A DNA stretch of 18,014 nt from Coemansia sp. RSA 1804. Its lineage: Eukaryota > Kickxellomycota > Kickxellomycetes > Kickxellales > Kickxellaceae. Below are positions 8,141 to 17,609 of the stretch, piece after piece. The notes below the pieces were generated by a model. That model made no database searches. It was not told the origin of the DNA and was given only the letters and a program-made list of their open reading frames with translations. Both the position numbers and the translations under genes were made by a program. The stretch's first letter is position 1, and every line of letters begins with the position of its first letter. Location of the stretch: NCBI GenBank assembly GCA_027578815.1, contig JANBTH010000407.1, positions 1-18,014 of the forward strand, written 5' to 3'.

Positions 8141-11100
8141 TTATCCAAGCACAGCAGACCACCATCTTTTGTGCTTCCTAGCGCCATTGCTTGGCTGATT
8201 AGCGGCTTCGTGTTCAATCTGCTTGTTGGTACCACTAAATTCATCAGACCTCATCGCTGGTTCACGGGTGCTGGAAGCCAGCGGAGTAGTGGTTTCGGTG
8301 TACTCATCATGTACAAGCTGAGGAGGTTGAGGAGAGGAGGAGGAGAAGGAAGAGAAAGGATGATGAAGTTGATTCTCACTATCATGATGGGCCTGGTGTG
8401 GTGGTTGTGGTTGTGGCTGCCCACTCAGGGCAGCAGATTTGCCGGTGACAGCTCCAGCAGCCGTTGATGATCCACCATTACTAACACCGTTTTTTGCTTC
8501 TTTGAACTGCCAGAGCAAACTACGGCGCTTGTGTTGTGTTGACGCAACCACCCGCGAGAGTGCTGCGTTCTTTGTCAGACCTTGCTTTGTCTGTGCGGCT
8601 TCAACATTGTTATCCGCCGCAATGGCTCCGTCTGCCCGGATACGCGATAACCGTTTACCGCTCTTTCCATCATGCTTACGCTCAGTGCGAGTGTTCTCGC
8701 CATGGATGGCGGAATCCGCAGCGTCATCGGACTCTGGGAGCGGCTCGACTTGGCGGAACGCATTGCGGGACATGCGAAGACTGAGTGAGCGGCGGGCCGC
8801 AACTGTCAGCTCATCAGAGTCCGGCACTGTCGTGTCCTCGAAGAAGGCAAGCGGACGGGACGGGGGCGTGCCTGGTCGTGAGTGCGATGGAGATAACGGA
8901 AATGTGCGGGACTCTGAAAACCTCACAAGCTCCCATGGACTGCCAGCAGAACCAGTAGCGGAGGTACCGGCACCAGCACCGGCAGCAGCAGCAGTAGCCG
9001 CAGCAAACCCTATGGAGCCGTGCGGTGACCGGTGGCGGTATCTTTCCTCGCTTGGTCGTCTGCTGAATGAAGATCTATGCTCAATCGAATCGACGCTACC
9101 GCGTGGCGACCATGAACTGTTTCCCGCAGTTGGAGACACTAGCGATGCGCCAGGATAGTTCAATATTGGCGGAGCCCAGAATGCCGGCGCCCATTTCCGA
9201 GCACCAGAGCTCGCCGTGGTGCCGTCACTCTGTACGCTTGCTCCAGATGACTTTCGCGAGTGTCGGGTGGCCGATGGTGGGGTTGCAATAGCAGCATCCC
9301 CGACGCTACCAGCGGCAGACGACGACGACTGTTTTGCAGTGTCGCCGTTGCCGAGGCTTTTGGTGGGTGTAGTTGCTAGCGGAGGATGCGACGCAATGGT
9401 TTGCGTTATGGATGGTAGAAATGACGTGGGCGTGCGGTCATTCCGAGCAACACTAACACCAAGCCCCAAGGGAGCCATAGTCGATTTTGAAGATGCTTCA
9501 ATTCTAGGCGGCGGGCTGACAGAGACTGGTTCGGTGGCAGTGGTGGAAGGCAGGTTGAGCCGCTGGATGGTTGGCCCGCTAGAGTCCCGTTGTCTCCAGC
9601 GACCGATCGACGGGGCCTCAGGATGATTTACATCAAGATCACTACTAGTTACTGGACGATCGCCACCGTCCCTGCACATTTTATCCGATGCTGCATGGTC
9701 GGTAGGGAAACCACTCCGCTCAATCTTTCTGGATGCCTTTTCGCCACGCACAGTTCCATTCAGCGCATCAAGCGTCTGCTGGCGGATCTCAGCAACAGAA
9801 AGAGATGCACGGTTGGCACGCTCCTCATCCTCACCGCTAACATCGATGACATCCTCCAGGACCCCGCCTCCACCACCACCGCCGCTAACGCCGCCGATAT
9901 GCGCACTGCCACTGTCCTCAAGCCGCAAACGTCCAATAAACTGCGTGATCTCATCGCTGGAATGTGTTAGCACTCTGCGTCTTCGCGTTTCCCTCCTCAC
10001 CAGCCCACCATCGTCCTCTGACACATCGCAGTCGGAAACATCGTCATCTTCACCACAAGACGGGGTGTGCTCAACCGATAAGCCGCCACCTGCTGTAGAC
10101 GTATCAGAATCGGCAGACGAGTTGCTGCCGCCGCCGAATATTTGGAATAGCCACGACTTTCTTCTTGCCACACGCATGGAGTGCGGGCGAGAGGGTGCTG
10201 ACGTTGACCGGCGTGGCTGTCCAGCGTGGCTCATTCTGTGCGACAGTCGGCGCTTTGCATCGCGCTTGCTTGTTGGCTGTGCTGTTGGGCCAGATACCAT
10301 CTTCTGATTATCCTCTGTATCGCGGGCATGGCAAACGCTGGTGGAGGAAGCCTTGGTGCTTGATTGTCTCGACGTAGCAGTACTTGAGTTCTCAGTTGAC
10401 AAGCCAAGACCAGAAGGGTAGAACCTGGAGCCTGAAGACGACTGTCGCTGAAGCGTATGCTGCTCCTTGTGATGTGATGATTTGGGAACTGGCTTGGTCT
10501 TTCCAATACCGGAAAGAATGGTCGGACACGAGGCTGCAAGCGACTCGCCACTGTTGGCACGGGAGCGCCCAGCTCCCGCTGAGGCCACGTACTCCTGTCT
10601 TGCCAGCGAGGTGGACCGTTGTGCAACATAAACACCAGTGCCACCACCAGAGTCGCTATGAGGCTGCTTTGACTTGCGAGTGCCCAGAGACACACTGCGA
10701 CGCTTGTTCTTTATCTCTGCCACATCCTGCTGCTGCTGCTGTTGTTGCAGATCTCTTGCCGACGGCGATGAACCACTAAATGTGGAAAGCCGGAGCATTG
10801 ATAGGAACCGGCTCCGACGTTTCGGTTCCTGTGGCGACTCTATAATATCGTTCTTGATTTGCTGCTGCTGCTTTTTCCTTCTTCCATGCGCGTCTCCCTG
10901 CTGTTGGTCTTCATCCGCACAAATCTGGTCACGGATCTGCTGGTCGTCTTCGGCCATTTTACTCGCAATAATCTCTTCAACAGAAGTGTCATCGCGTGGC
11001 ATTGACGTGATAACGGTGGCCAGGGCTTCAACAGAACTCTCCATGGCGTGGACTTCGGTGGCACTGTAGTCGCCAGAAAACACCCGTGGCAGCTGGTGCA

Positions 11101-13528
11101 CTGGTTTGGATTTCAGTGCAAACCGTGTGGTATAGCCAGACAGCGGACGGTTGTTGCGTTTGGATTCGTGGTCGCTCTGCTTACTGGCTGGACTGCTGGG
11201 ACCAGCAGCCACCAGCGGAGCACTATGCGGTTGCCCATTGTTTGAATCCTTTGTTGTTGGCTGCCTGGCTGAATCCCCACCCGAATCCGCATGACTGCAA
11301 TTGTTCTCGTCGTTATCGCCATTGTTGTCATTATCGTTGTTGTTTTTGTCATTCTGGGTAGCACTTAAGATACTGTCGTAGTCAGCACCTTGGGCCTGGA
11401 TGTCTGATGCACCCTCGTCCGCTTCATGACCTGCGCTATGGGCAGACGATCCCGGGTCAAGCGAGTACCTCAAAGACCTAAGGCGCACCCTCTGCTCCTG
11501 CGTCAACAACGACTCAACAAGCACCAGTCTCTGCTGCATCTCCGTATTAACCATCTCAAACTGCTCAAGACGGTCCTCCTTCTCCTGCACCACCTGCTTA
11601 AGTGCACCGATAGCCGAGCGCGCATGTCCGAGATCGCGAATCAGGTACTTGTGCTGTTCAACAAGCATATGGTTCTCCACTGCAAATCTCAGCTCCCGCG
11701 TACTCAGGGCGTTGTAATCTGCTGCACCGGAGCTGTACACCTCGGCAAGCGATGTCATGGGTGCTAGCATTCTTGCATCGGGAAGTACTGGTTGGGTGGC
11801 ACGGACGTATCCGTTGTGGCCTTGTTGAATCCGGTGCACGCGTGACAGGTCAATGGGTTCATAGACCGGGAGTGAGGATACCAGACGGCCTGTTAGCTGC
11901 GCAGTGTCTGCCAGACTGCTGGTGCTATCAGAAGCGGAAACAGCAGTACTGGTGGTAGCGCTGGTAGCTGGGCCGCTGCTTTGGTACCAAATATCAGGCT
12001 GGATGTACTGACCACCATCTCCTGTGCTGACATCAGCCATACTATTTGCTGGCAGTTGAAGTGGTGGTGGAGGCAATGCCGGCGGCTGTGCTGCTGCTAC
12101 CTGACCAAGCATGCCGTTGCTACCGTTGCCATTGTGCATGTAGTAGAAATCCTCGAGGTTGACAGGATGACCATTGGTGGCGGCGGCCACGGCAGCAGCA
12201 GCCATAGCAGCAGATGTTGCCACGCCAGAAACATGAGGCGGACCGTTAGCCACAGCGCCCATGCAGTCAACATTTCCCGGCTGCATGCAAAAGGCGCCCT
12301 GTTGCTGGTGTTGTTGTTGCTGATGATGGTGGTTTTGAACGTGTTCCATGCACTGGATACCGTGGACATTGCCCGTGGTAAAGGTGGACATAGCGGAAGC
12401 CATACAAGCAGGCGAGCATTCCGAATTGCACACACCGGGTGGCAAAAACGCAGTCACATAGTCTTGGTGCTGCTGTTGTTGCTGCTGGTGTTGGTGTTGG
12501 TGTATATGATGAGGTATGTGAAAACCAACATTCTGGTGCTCATACTCCACACCAGGCCCATTATCAAGTTCATGGGGCGACATGCTCTCCACCGAGACAT
12601 GCGACCCGGGCGTCTGAGGAGTTCCTGGCGAATGTCCAAACTGTCTAACAGAACCAGTGGTACTGTCAGCGGGCGATAATGACGACGACGGTGTGCCGCC
12701 TGTCGCGTGTGGCGACTTTGTGCTTCTCGATGACCCACGCAAAAGATGCGAGATAAACCCAGAAGCTGACCGTGAATCACTGCTACGCAGTGAGTGGCGC
12801 TTTTTCCCGCTCTTCGTGGCTGGCGAAACGTCAACACGGTCTGAGTGGTAGTGGTCTGCGGTATTTGTGGCGTCCTGTTGTGATGGCGGCAGAACGTGGA
12901 CCGACGGCCCGTTGGGCTGAGGCCGCAATACTCTTGCGTGCGGAACACTGACAACCAACGTACGTTGCGAAACCCTGGCTGCAACATCATCATCATTATC
13001 GTTGTTACTATGCTCGGCTGGTGCTGCTGGCAATGGCACAGCCGATGCTTCAGCAAACACAGCGTGTGGAGGGCGCTGCATTCCAGCTTGCTTGCGTCTG
13101 CGCATTGACCCGGATGACGCCGAGTGCGCCAACGTCCGTTCGCTGCGCGCAGTGTCTTTGGAGGAGCCCTCGGATGACGTGGGGGACCCCGACGGCGAAC
13201 CTGCCCCCGAGTGTCTGAGTCTTCCCAGTAGCGAGGCCGATCGCTTGTGTGAAGATCCATGGATGCCGGTTGGACCATTTGCGCCGGGGCTGTTACTGAC
13301 TTCAACGTCGTTAGCGGCCGATGGCGAGTAATCTGTGGCAAATCCGGATGACGCCGTATCACCGCCCCTCGTAGTCTGTCTGAATCGCGCTCCCTGCGAC
13401 ATATTCTGTCTCTCTTCGCGTGGAATACTGACCGAGGAAGCATTTGTAGCCCTTCCTGGTGCCATACTGGTGTTGTCAGAAGAGAATGCGGGCCGTTGGT
13501 AGCTGTAGAGTAGTGAGCTGTTCCGCAT
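8141..13528 (-). CDS. Large disordered Ser/Gln-rich scaffold-like protein
   Basis: An uninterrupted 1795-codon frame; an in-frame TAG lies four codons before the ATG. I do not recognise a family. Most of it is Ser/Gly/Ala/Asn-rich and probably disordered. Visible parts: a His/Gln-rich segment (331-355) and Cys cluster (C367, C371, C375); a second HQ tract (400-410); a coiled coil (about 608-690, starting LSTRELRFAVENHM); an Asn/Asp run (727-743); a probable helix (about 820-870); a Q7 tract (928-934); and a Gly7 tract near 1216. Six short motifs with a basic residue at -3 to a Ser and hydrophobic pairs recur near 96, 253, 903, 1122, 1667 and the extreme C-terminus (KRWWSAVLG). Many other RRxS sites occur (for example 1093, 1490, 1579), matching PKA-like consensus. 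I infer a cytoplasmic scaffold regulated by basophilic kinases, perhaps membrane- or cortex-associated. Length, one frame and absence of stops make coding certain. A leader intron ending CACTCTAG just before the ATG is possible. Confidence 0.85.
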   Translation of the reverse strand: MRNSSLLYSYQRPAFSSDNTSMAPGRATNASSVSIPREERQNMSQGARFRQTTRGGDTASSGFATDYSPSAANDVEVSNSPGANGPTGIHGSSHKRSASLLGRLRHSGAGSPSGSPTSSEGSSKDTARSERTLAHSASSGSMRRRKQAGMQRPPHAVFAEASAVPLPAAPAEHSNNDNDDDVAARVSQRTLVVSVPHARVLRPQPNGPSVHVLPPSQQDATNTADHYHSDRVDVSPATKSGKKRHSLRSSDSRSASGFISHLLRGSSRSTKSPHATGGTPSSSLSPADSTTGSVRQFGHSPGTPQTPGSHVSVESMSPHELDNGPGVEYEHQNVGFHIPHHIHQHQHQQQQQQHQDYVTAFLPPGVCNSECSPACMASAMSTFTTGNVHGIQCMEHVQNHHHQQQQHQQQGAFCMQPGNVDCMGAVANGPPHVSGVATSAAMAAAAVAAATNGHPVNLEDFYYMHNGNGSNGMLGQVAAAQPPALPPPPLQLPANSMADVSTGDGGQYIQPDIWYQSSGPATSATTSTAVSASDSTSSLADTAQLTGRLVSSLPVYEPIDLSRVHRIQQGHNGYVRATQPVLPDARMLAPMTSLAEVYSSGAADYNALSTRELRFAVENHMLVEQHKYLIRDLGHARSAIGALKQVVQEKEDRLEQFEMVNTEMQQRLVLVESLLTQEQRVRLRSLRYSLDPGSSAHSAGHEADEGASDIQAQGADYDSILSATQNDKNNNDNDNNGDNDENNCSHADSGGDSARQPTTKDSNNGQPHSAPLVAAGPSSPASKQSDHESKRNNRPLSGYTTRFALKSKPVHQLPRVFSGDYSATEVHAMESSVEALATVITSMPRDDTSVEEIIASKMAEDDQQIRDQICADEDQQQGDAHGRRKKQQQQIKNDIIESPQEPKRRSRFLSMLRLSTFSGSSPSARDLQQQQQQQDVAEIKNKRRSVSLGTRKSKQPHSDSGGGTGVYVAQRSTSLARQEYVASAGAGRSRANSGESLAASCPTILSGIGKTKPVPKSSHHKEQHTLQRQSSSGSRFYPSGLGLSTENSSTATSRQSSTKASSTSVCHARDTEDNQKMVSGPTAQPTSKRDAKRRLSHRMSHAGQPRRSTSAPSRPHSMRVARRKSWLFQIFGGGSNSSADSDTSTAGGGLSVEHTPSCGEDDDVSDCDVSEDDGGLVRRETRRRRVLTHSSDEITQFIGRLRLEDSGSAHIGGVSGGGGGGGVLEDVIDVSGEDEERANRASLSVAEIRQQTLDALNGTVRGEKASRKIERSGFPTDHAASDKMCRDGGDRPVTSSDLDVNHPEAPSIGRWRQRDSSGPTIQRLNLPSTTATEPVSVSPPPRIEASSKSTMAPLGLGVSVARNDRTPTSFLPSITQTIASHPPLATTPTKSLGNGDTAKQSSSSAAGSVGDAAIATPPSATRHSRKSSGASVQSDGTTASSGARKWAPAFWAPPILNYPGASLVSPTAGNSSWSPRGSVDSIEHRSSFSRRPSEERYRHRSPHGSIGFAAATAAAAGAGAGTSATGSAGSPWELVRFSESRTFPLSPSHSRPGTPPSRPLAFFEDTTVPDSDELTVAARRSLSLRMSRNAFRQVEPLPESDDAADSAIHGENTRTERKHDGKSGKRLSRIRADGAIAADNNVEAAQTKQGLTKNAALSRVVASTQHKRRSLLWQFKEAKNGVSNGGSSTAAGAVTGKSAALSGQPQPQPPHQAHHDSENQLHHPFSSFSSSSPQPPQLVHDEYTETTTPLASSTREPAMRSDEFSGTNKQIEHEAANQPSNGARKHKRWWSAVLG
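10727..10747 (-). repeat. CAA/CAG tract encoding Q7
   Basis: Two CAA and five CAG codons in a row on the minus strand, encoding Q928-Q934 of the large protein. Mixed codons reduce slippage, but the CAG run is still a likely length-variable site. Confidence 0.7.
12464..12502 (-). repeat. CAX tract encoding His/Gln repeat
   Basis: Alternating CAC/CAT/CAA/CAG codons encode residues 343-355 (HQHQH, then Q6, then HQ) of the large protein. A second, shorter tract of the same kind codes residues 400-410 (about 12299-12331). Confidence 0.65.
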
Positions 13529-15790
13529 GGCTGTTTTCTAGAGTGTGAACCAGGTAAATAGATAGATAGACGGAAGTAATGCAAATATATAACGTGAATA
13601 GTCCAATATGCTAGGTAATTTCTCCCGGGATAGCCAGGTTGTGTATCTCGTTGTCCGTACCAGTCGTGCAAGTAGAAAAAGAAGATCTGAAAATACTATC
13701 AAAGCAGAAATGAAAGAAAAATAAAGGACACACTAACACAAACAATATTAGAGAGAGTAGATATAATTGGGAAAGAAGTATATGCTAAGGTTGTAATATG
13801 CTCTTCTGGTACTAGGCATACATGCAGATATAATATTTCTAACGAATATTAGTGAAATGAATAAAAGGTATGCAATATAGCAGCAACTCTAGGCATATAC
13901 TGAAAAGGGGGAAATAGATTATTAAAACAAGAAATAAAACAGACGGATGAATGAAATAAGAAAATAAGCAACAGAATACCTTGTTGATTCGTTGTTTTGC
14001 TTTGTTTTGTTCGTGTGCGTATAATAATATGAGCTATCTCAGCAGAAACAACAACGACGACGACGACGACGACAAAGAAATAATACCAAGGTCTATCGGA
14101 TTCTTGAAACGGCTGAAAAAGTAAGAGAATAAGACCAACAGAAAATAAATAAAGGAAAAGTGTCTGCTATTTCTCTTTTCCTCCTATTTTTCTATTGCAA
14201 GAATACAAGAAAAAAGAATAATAACAGAAACAAGAAACAACAGGAGCAGAAGAAGAGGCGTTGCCATTATACAACAACAGGTTCTATCGTGCTGCGCGTT
14301 AATTCAAGATGGGGGAGGATGAGAAGAAAGGAGAAAGAGGCTATGTTTAGTTTTTCTTTTCTTTTTTACTTGTAAAATTTACAAGCCATATAGCCAGCTA
14401 TGATCAAGGTAGAACATGACAAGGTGCAAACCAAATAGACTGGCTGGCTAGTTGGCTGTTGGCCTAGTGCTTGAGAATTTTTGCCACTCGAGCCACATGT
14501 TTTCATCTCTAAATATTTTTCATTTTTGGTGCCATTATCAAACGACACACATTGGATCCAGTGGGGTGTCATTTCCAAAAACTATTGACACCTGGATGGC
14601 ATAACCATAAAGCAAGCAGAAATAGAAAAAAGAATTACTACCACGTTACTCTGCTGCAATACTACTGCTAAAGGGATTGTGCCAACATCTAGGACCAGCA
14701 CAGCACAGCAACGAAAAACACACACACACCTCCCTCAACTCTATTCTGTTCGTTGTTGCCTATACGATATATGCGTGAAGCTACGAGAGAATGAGGGAAT
14801 CGGGGGATAGAGGATGGCATTTGTTGGCGCTGGCGTTTTGTGTTGTTTCTGTTTTTGTTTTCGTTGTTTCTGTTGTTGTTTTCTTGTCAATGCTTTCTTA
14901 CTTTTCTTTTTGCTAAGCCTATTGTCTGCAAAAAGAACGATTCCAAGCTTTACATTACAAAAATGCCTTATCCGTATGAATACCACCATTCATACCACCT
15001 TTGGATTGTGTGAACAGTAAACTAGAAATATCGCACACTTCTTTGTGTGCTGGAATCGGCTAGTTAAGCTGTTCTAGTGGAACAAAGTAACAGCACAAGA
15101 AAAGAAAGTGACAATGACAACGACAATAGAACACCCAAAAAAGAAATAGACACACACAATGTGCTTTGTTTACTTGTTACCTCTTTTATCTTATTCGTAC
15201 TTGTTGTTCAAGTCTGTCTGCTCCGCCTCCCATTCACCCTCATTGCATTGATTCTGTTCGCCAGTTCCGTGTGCAGCCATATCTTATGCTAACTGATCGT
15301 AACCGCTGTTTAGCTTATTATTCTTGGACTGTTCCACAAGCGAATAGACATTGGAATAGTGCTTTCAGAACACAAGATTCAAAGATGCCAGAACAACAAA
15401 GGAAGAAACAAGACTATCTCAACAATCAATCGGCTCGGATCTCCATTTGATGGTTACCGATCACTCACTTCCAGCCCTACCGAAAACACAGGAGAGTAGA
15501 AGAAGCGAAACTTAATGGGCTGATAATTTAAGGAAAATGACATTCATTTGTTTCGTCTACATCTCTGTTCAGATTAGTTCCAAAAAAGCATCACATATAC
15601 TGGCCACATCAGACAAAAAAAGGCTCAGCCAAAGTCAAAGTCTATTATTATTATGGCCGAAGAAATAGATAAAAGGAGTAAGAAAAGACCCAATTCTCGG
15701 TGGCAGCGCAAAGGAAAAGATGACGGCAATCCAACGCTTGCTGCTCCCCTCTTCCAGGGCGCCGACTGTATGCAGGATGTTAGAGTGGGC
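13529..15790. other. Long gene-free AT-rich region
   Basis: About 2.3 kb upstream of the large minus-strand gene and downstream of the carrier gene. Open frames on both strands are at most 94 codons, low in complexity and without domains. It contains a GATA microsatellite (about 13559-13570), an ACG microsatellite (14054-14073) and a CA run (about 14718-14729). It probably holds a long promoter/leader for the large gene plus the 3' end of the carrier transcript. No tRNA or other RNA fold is evident by eye. Confidence 0.5.
14054..14073. repeat. ACG trinucleotide microsatellite
   Basis: Six perfect ACG units plus AC in non-coding DNA. A CpG-containing repeat stands out against the surrounding AT-rich sequence. 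Confidence 0.8.
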
Positions 15791-16783
15791 TTACCAGCCA
15801 AGGGTCTTCTGCTGGAGATCGTACATCATCAGGGCGATTCCAAAGAGCGGGGCCATAGTTAGACAACGCGGGACGACGCCCTTGAAGAAGGCCAACGGAC
15901 CCTCGGTCTGAAGGATCCTCGACGCACAGTCAGCAATGCCACGGTACGGCGGCGACGGCTGCGACGACGACTGGAGACGCGTCTTGATGACGTCGGCAGG
16001 CGTGACTGCACCGGACGCAATAACACCAGCCACGGTGCTCCCAGCCAGAACACAGAGCGTCGACGGTTTGGCAGCAGTGTCACCGCCACCGTACGCATGC
16101 AAGCGCTGGGCAAACATGGCCTGCAGCGAGAAGAAAAGCATCGAGAAGGGGACGTCACGAAGCAGGGTGGCGGCCGTACCCTTGTAGACGCCACGGAGCC
16201 CCAGTTCGCGCACAATATCCATGGCAGTGACATTGGCACGGGTCGACGTGGCAGCCACCTGCATCCGGATCTTGACGATCTCCATTGGATTCGTCGCAAT
16301 GACCTGGCAGAGTCCTGCTGCTGCGCCGGCCAATGCCCCGTACGATGTCGGCAGCTTATCGGGCGTCGTTCCTATTCGTGCAGCAAGTGCCCCGCGCGCC
16401 ACGTCGTTGACAGCCAGCTTGATCGCCTTCTCCGGCGTCACGCCCGCAAGATTGGGAACCAGCCCCCGGTACAGTCCGCGCACTCCCTCGCCCCGCACGA
16501 TCTGGCGGAAACAGTCCACTGCGCCTGCGTACGGCGGCTTTCCGCCCGGCGTCGCTGGCTTCTGGTTCTGCAGTCGCGTTTTCACCATGTCCAATGGAAA
16601 TATGATCGACACGCCTGTGACGCCTGCCACTGCTCCGTTACCTAGCTTCGCAAGCAGTCTATACAATCCAGCAAGAGATCCACACGCACCATCGGCTTCC
16701 TTATATATGCCCCCCCGTGTTCTGTTGTTAGCATAAACCCTTCACATTGACGAAACAAACGGAGTGCTCTGCATTCCTTGCAT
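15791..16783 (-). CDS. Mitochondrial glutamate-carrier-like SLC25 protein
   Basis: A mitochondrial carrier of the inner membrane with three repeats of about 100 residues. Counting from codon 16666, each repeat has the family signature: PLDMVKTRL (24-32), PMEIVKIRM (127-135) and PADVIKTRL (223-231). TPEKAIKLAVND (77-88), ATLLRDVPFS (166-175) and APLFGIA (272-278) match the glutamate carrier group (SLC25A22/A18), so glutamate/H+ exchange is likely. An aspartate/glutamate carrier without the calcium domain is the alternative. The open frame has no ATG: the codon at 16666 is TTG, and the frame reaches a TGA near 16743 without a Met. My preferred model is a 38-base first exon (ATG at 16783, ending at 16746), an 87-base intron (16745-16659) and the main exon. 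This keeps frame and gives a 301-residue protein starting MQGMQSTPFVSS. Carrier identity is firm; the first exon is a hypothesis. Confidence 0.85.
16659..16745 (-). other. Candidate intron 1 of the carrier gene
   Basis: On the minus strand the segment starts GTGAAG, contains a branch-point-like TGCTAAC and ends TTGTATAG. It joins a short ATG-containing exon to the carrier frame in the correct phase. Against it: the branch-like site is about 70 bases from the acceptor, and an earlier CAG lies closer. A TATATAA box also lies inside it. Confidence 0.35.
16701..16707 (-). promoter_or_regulatory. TATA-like box near the carrier start
   Basis: The minus strand reads TATATAA just upstream of the carrier frame. 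If it is a true TATA box, transcription would start inside the proposed intron and leave no upstream ATG. It therefore competes with the intron model unless it is fortuitous. Confidence 0.25.
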
Positions 16784-17609
16784 TCAGCGCAAGAACTCCC
16801 TGACCCATTCTCTTCTTATCCCTATCCGATGTTCTTGTTGTTTTCCTTCTCCTTACCTTATTGTGGGTGACGGCCCGGCGGTTGTGTTGCCAAGTTTGGC
16901 GGTTTCTTCGCTTGCCATTGCCATTGCCTCCTAGTCAACAAACGCGCCAGCCAGCCAATTAAATTACCAACTAACTAACAAGGTATACAACAGAGTAAAG
17001 GCAAACGGAATATTACAGAGAAATAGTATCAGCCAAGCAAAAACACACAATAAGAAGAGAAAGAAAAAGGAAGGGGCCAGGAGAAAACACTATGTGAACG
17101 GAACATGCGGAAAATTAATGTGACCAACAGCCTCATAAAAATAAAATAAAAAATTTTAACAAGTGAATTTCCCCTCTGGTGCATCTGTGTTGCGTGCATA
17201 ATCTAACCCTTGTTTCCTGTATGTTTCTGGCACCGTTTCTCCTTGTCTTTTTTTTTCGTAACATGCGTTTGTTATCTTGCACTCATCAATAGCACATATC
17301 CACCAGGGATACTGTCTTTGTTTGGCACTTGTTCCTTCTATGCCCAGAGATTGCAATGCGTCATAACGCTGGCAAGAAAGGGAAAATTGTAACAGATGTT
17401 ACTCACATGTGGATTGGGGAAACAAAGAACATGCAAGGAGCCCACAAAGAAAGAAAAAGAAAAGAGGGGAATCCCAATTGTGAAGCAAAGCCAGAAACCT
17501 GTGCGTATCCTTGGGTGGTTTCCACTGGATCACTATCGATCTGGCCACTCTGGGTCATTTAATCAACCCAACCAATCAATCAATCGATTAAGCAAAGAAG
17601 AAAAAAGTC
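16784..17609. other. Intergenic region, carrier to RPB8
   Basis: AT-rich 0.8 kb spacer holding the promoter of the carrier gene and the 3' end of RPB8. Short open frames on both strands lack domain features. A CAAT-type short tandem occurs near 17572-17584. No RNA gene is seen. Confidence 0.5.
17558..17563 (-). terminator. Variant poly(A) signal of RPB8
   Basis: The minus strand reads ATTAAA, 47 bases past the RPB8 stop. This is the common variant of AATAAA, in the expected position. Confidence 0.35.

Noticed and set aside
8171..13331. Many plus-strand open frames (up to 239 codons) inside the large minus-strand gene
   Set aside because: They are antisense or alternate-frame shadows of one intact 1795-codon frame, with repetitive translations and no domains.
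12454..13671. A 405-codon minus-strand frame overlapping the 5' part of the large gene
   Set aside because: Different frame over the same DNA, with biased composition; the 1795-codon frame is far longer and has the better start, preceded by an in-frame stop.
15791..16666. Carrier start at the TTG codon at 16666
   Set aside because: Non-ATG initiation is unlikely for a fungal carrier, and a short spliced upstream exon restores an ATG in frame.
15936..16736. Plus-strand frames of 171 and 182 codons opposite the carrier gene
   Set aside because: The minus-strand frame has three carrier signatures; the antisense frames have none and owe their length to GC-rich codon use.
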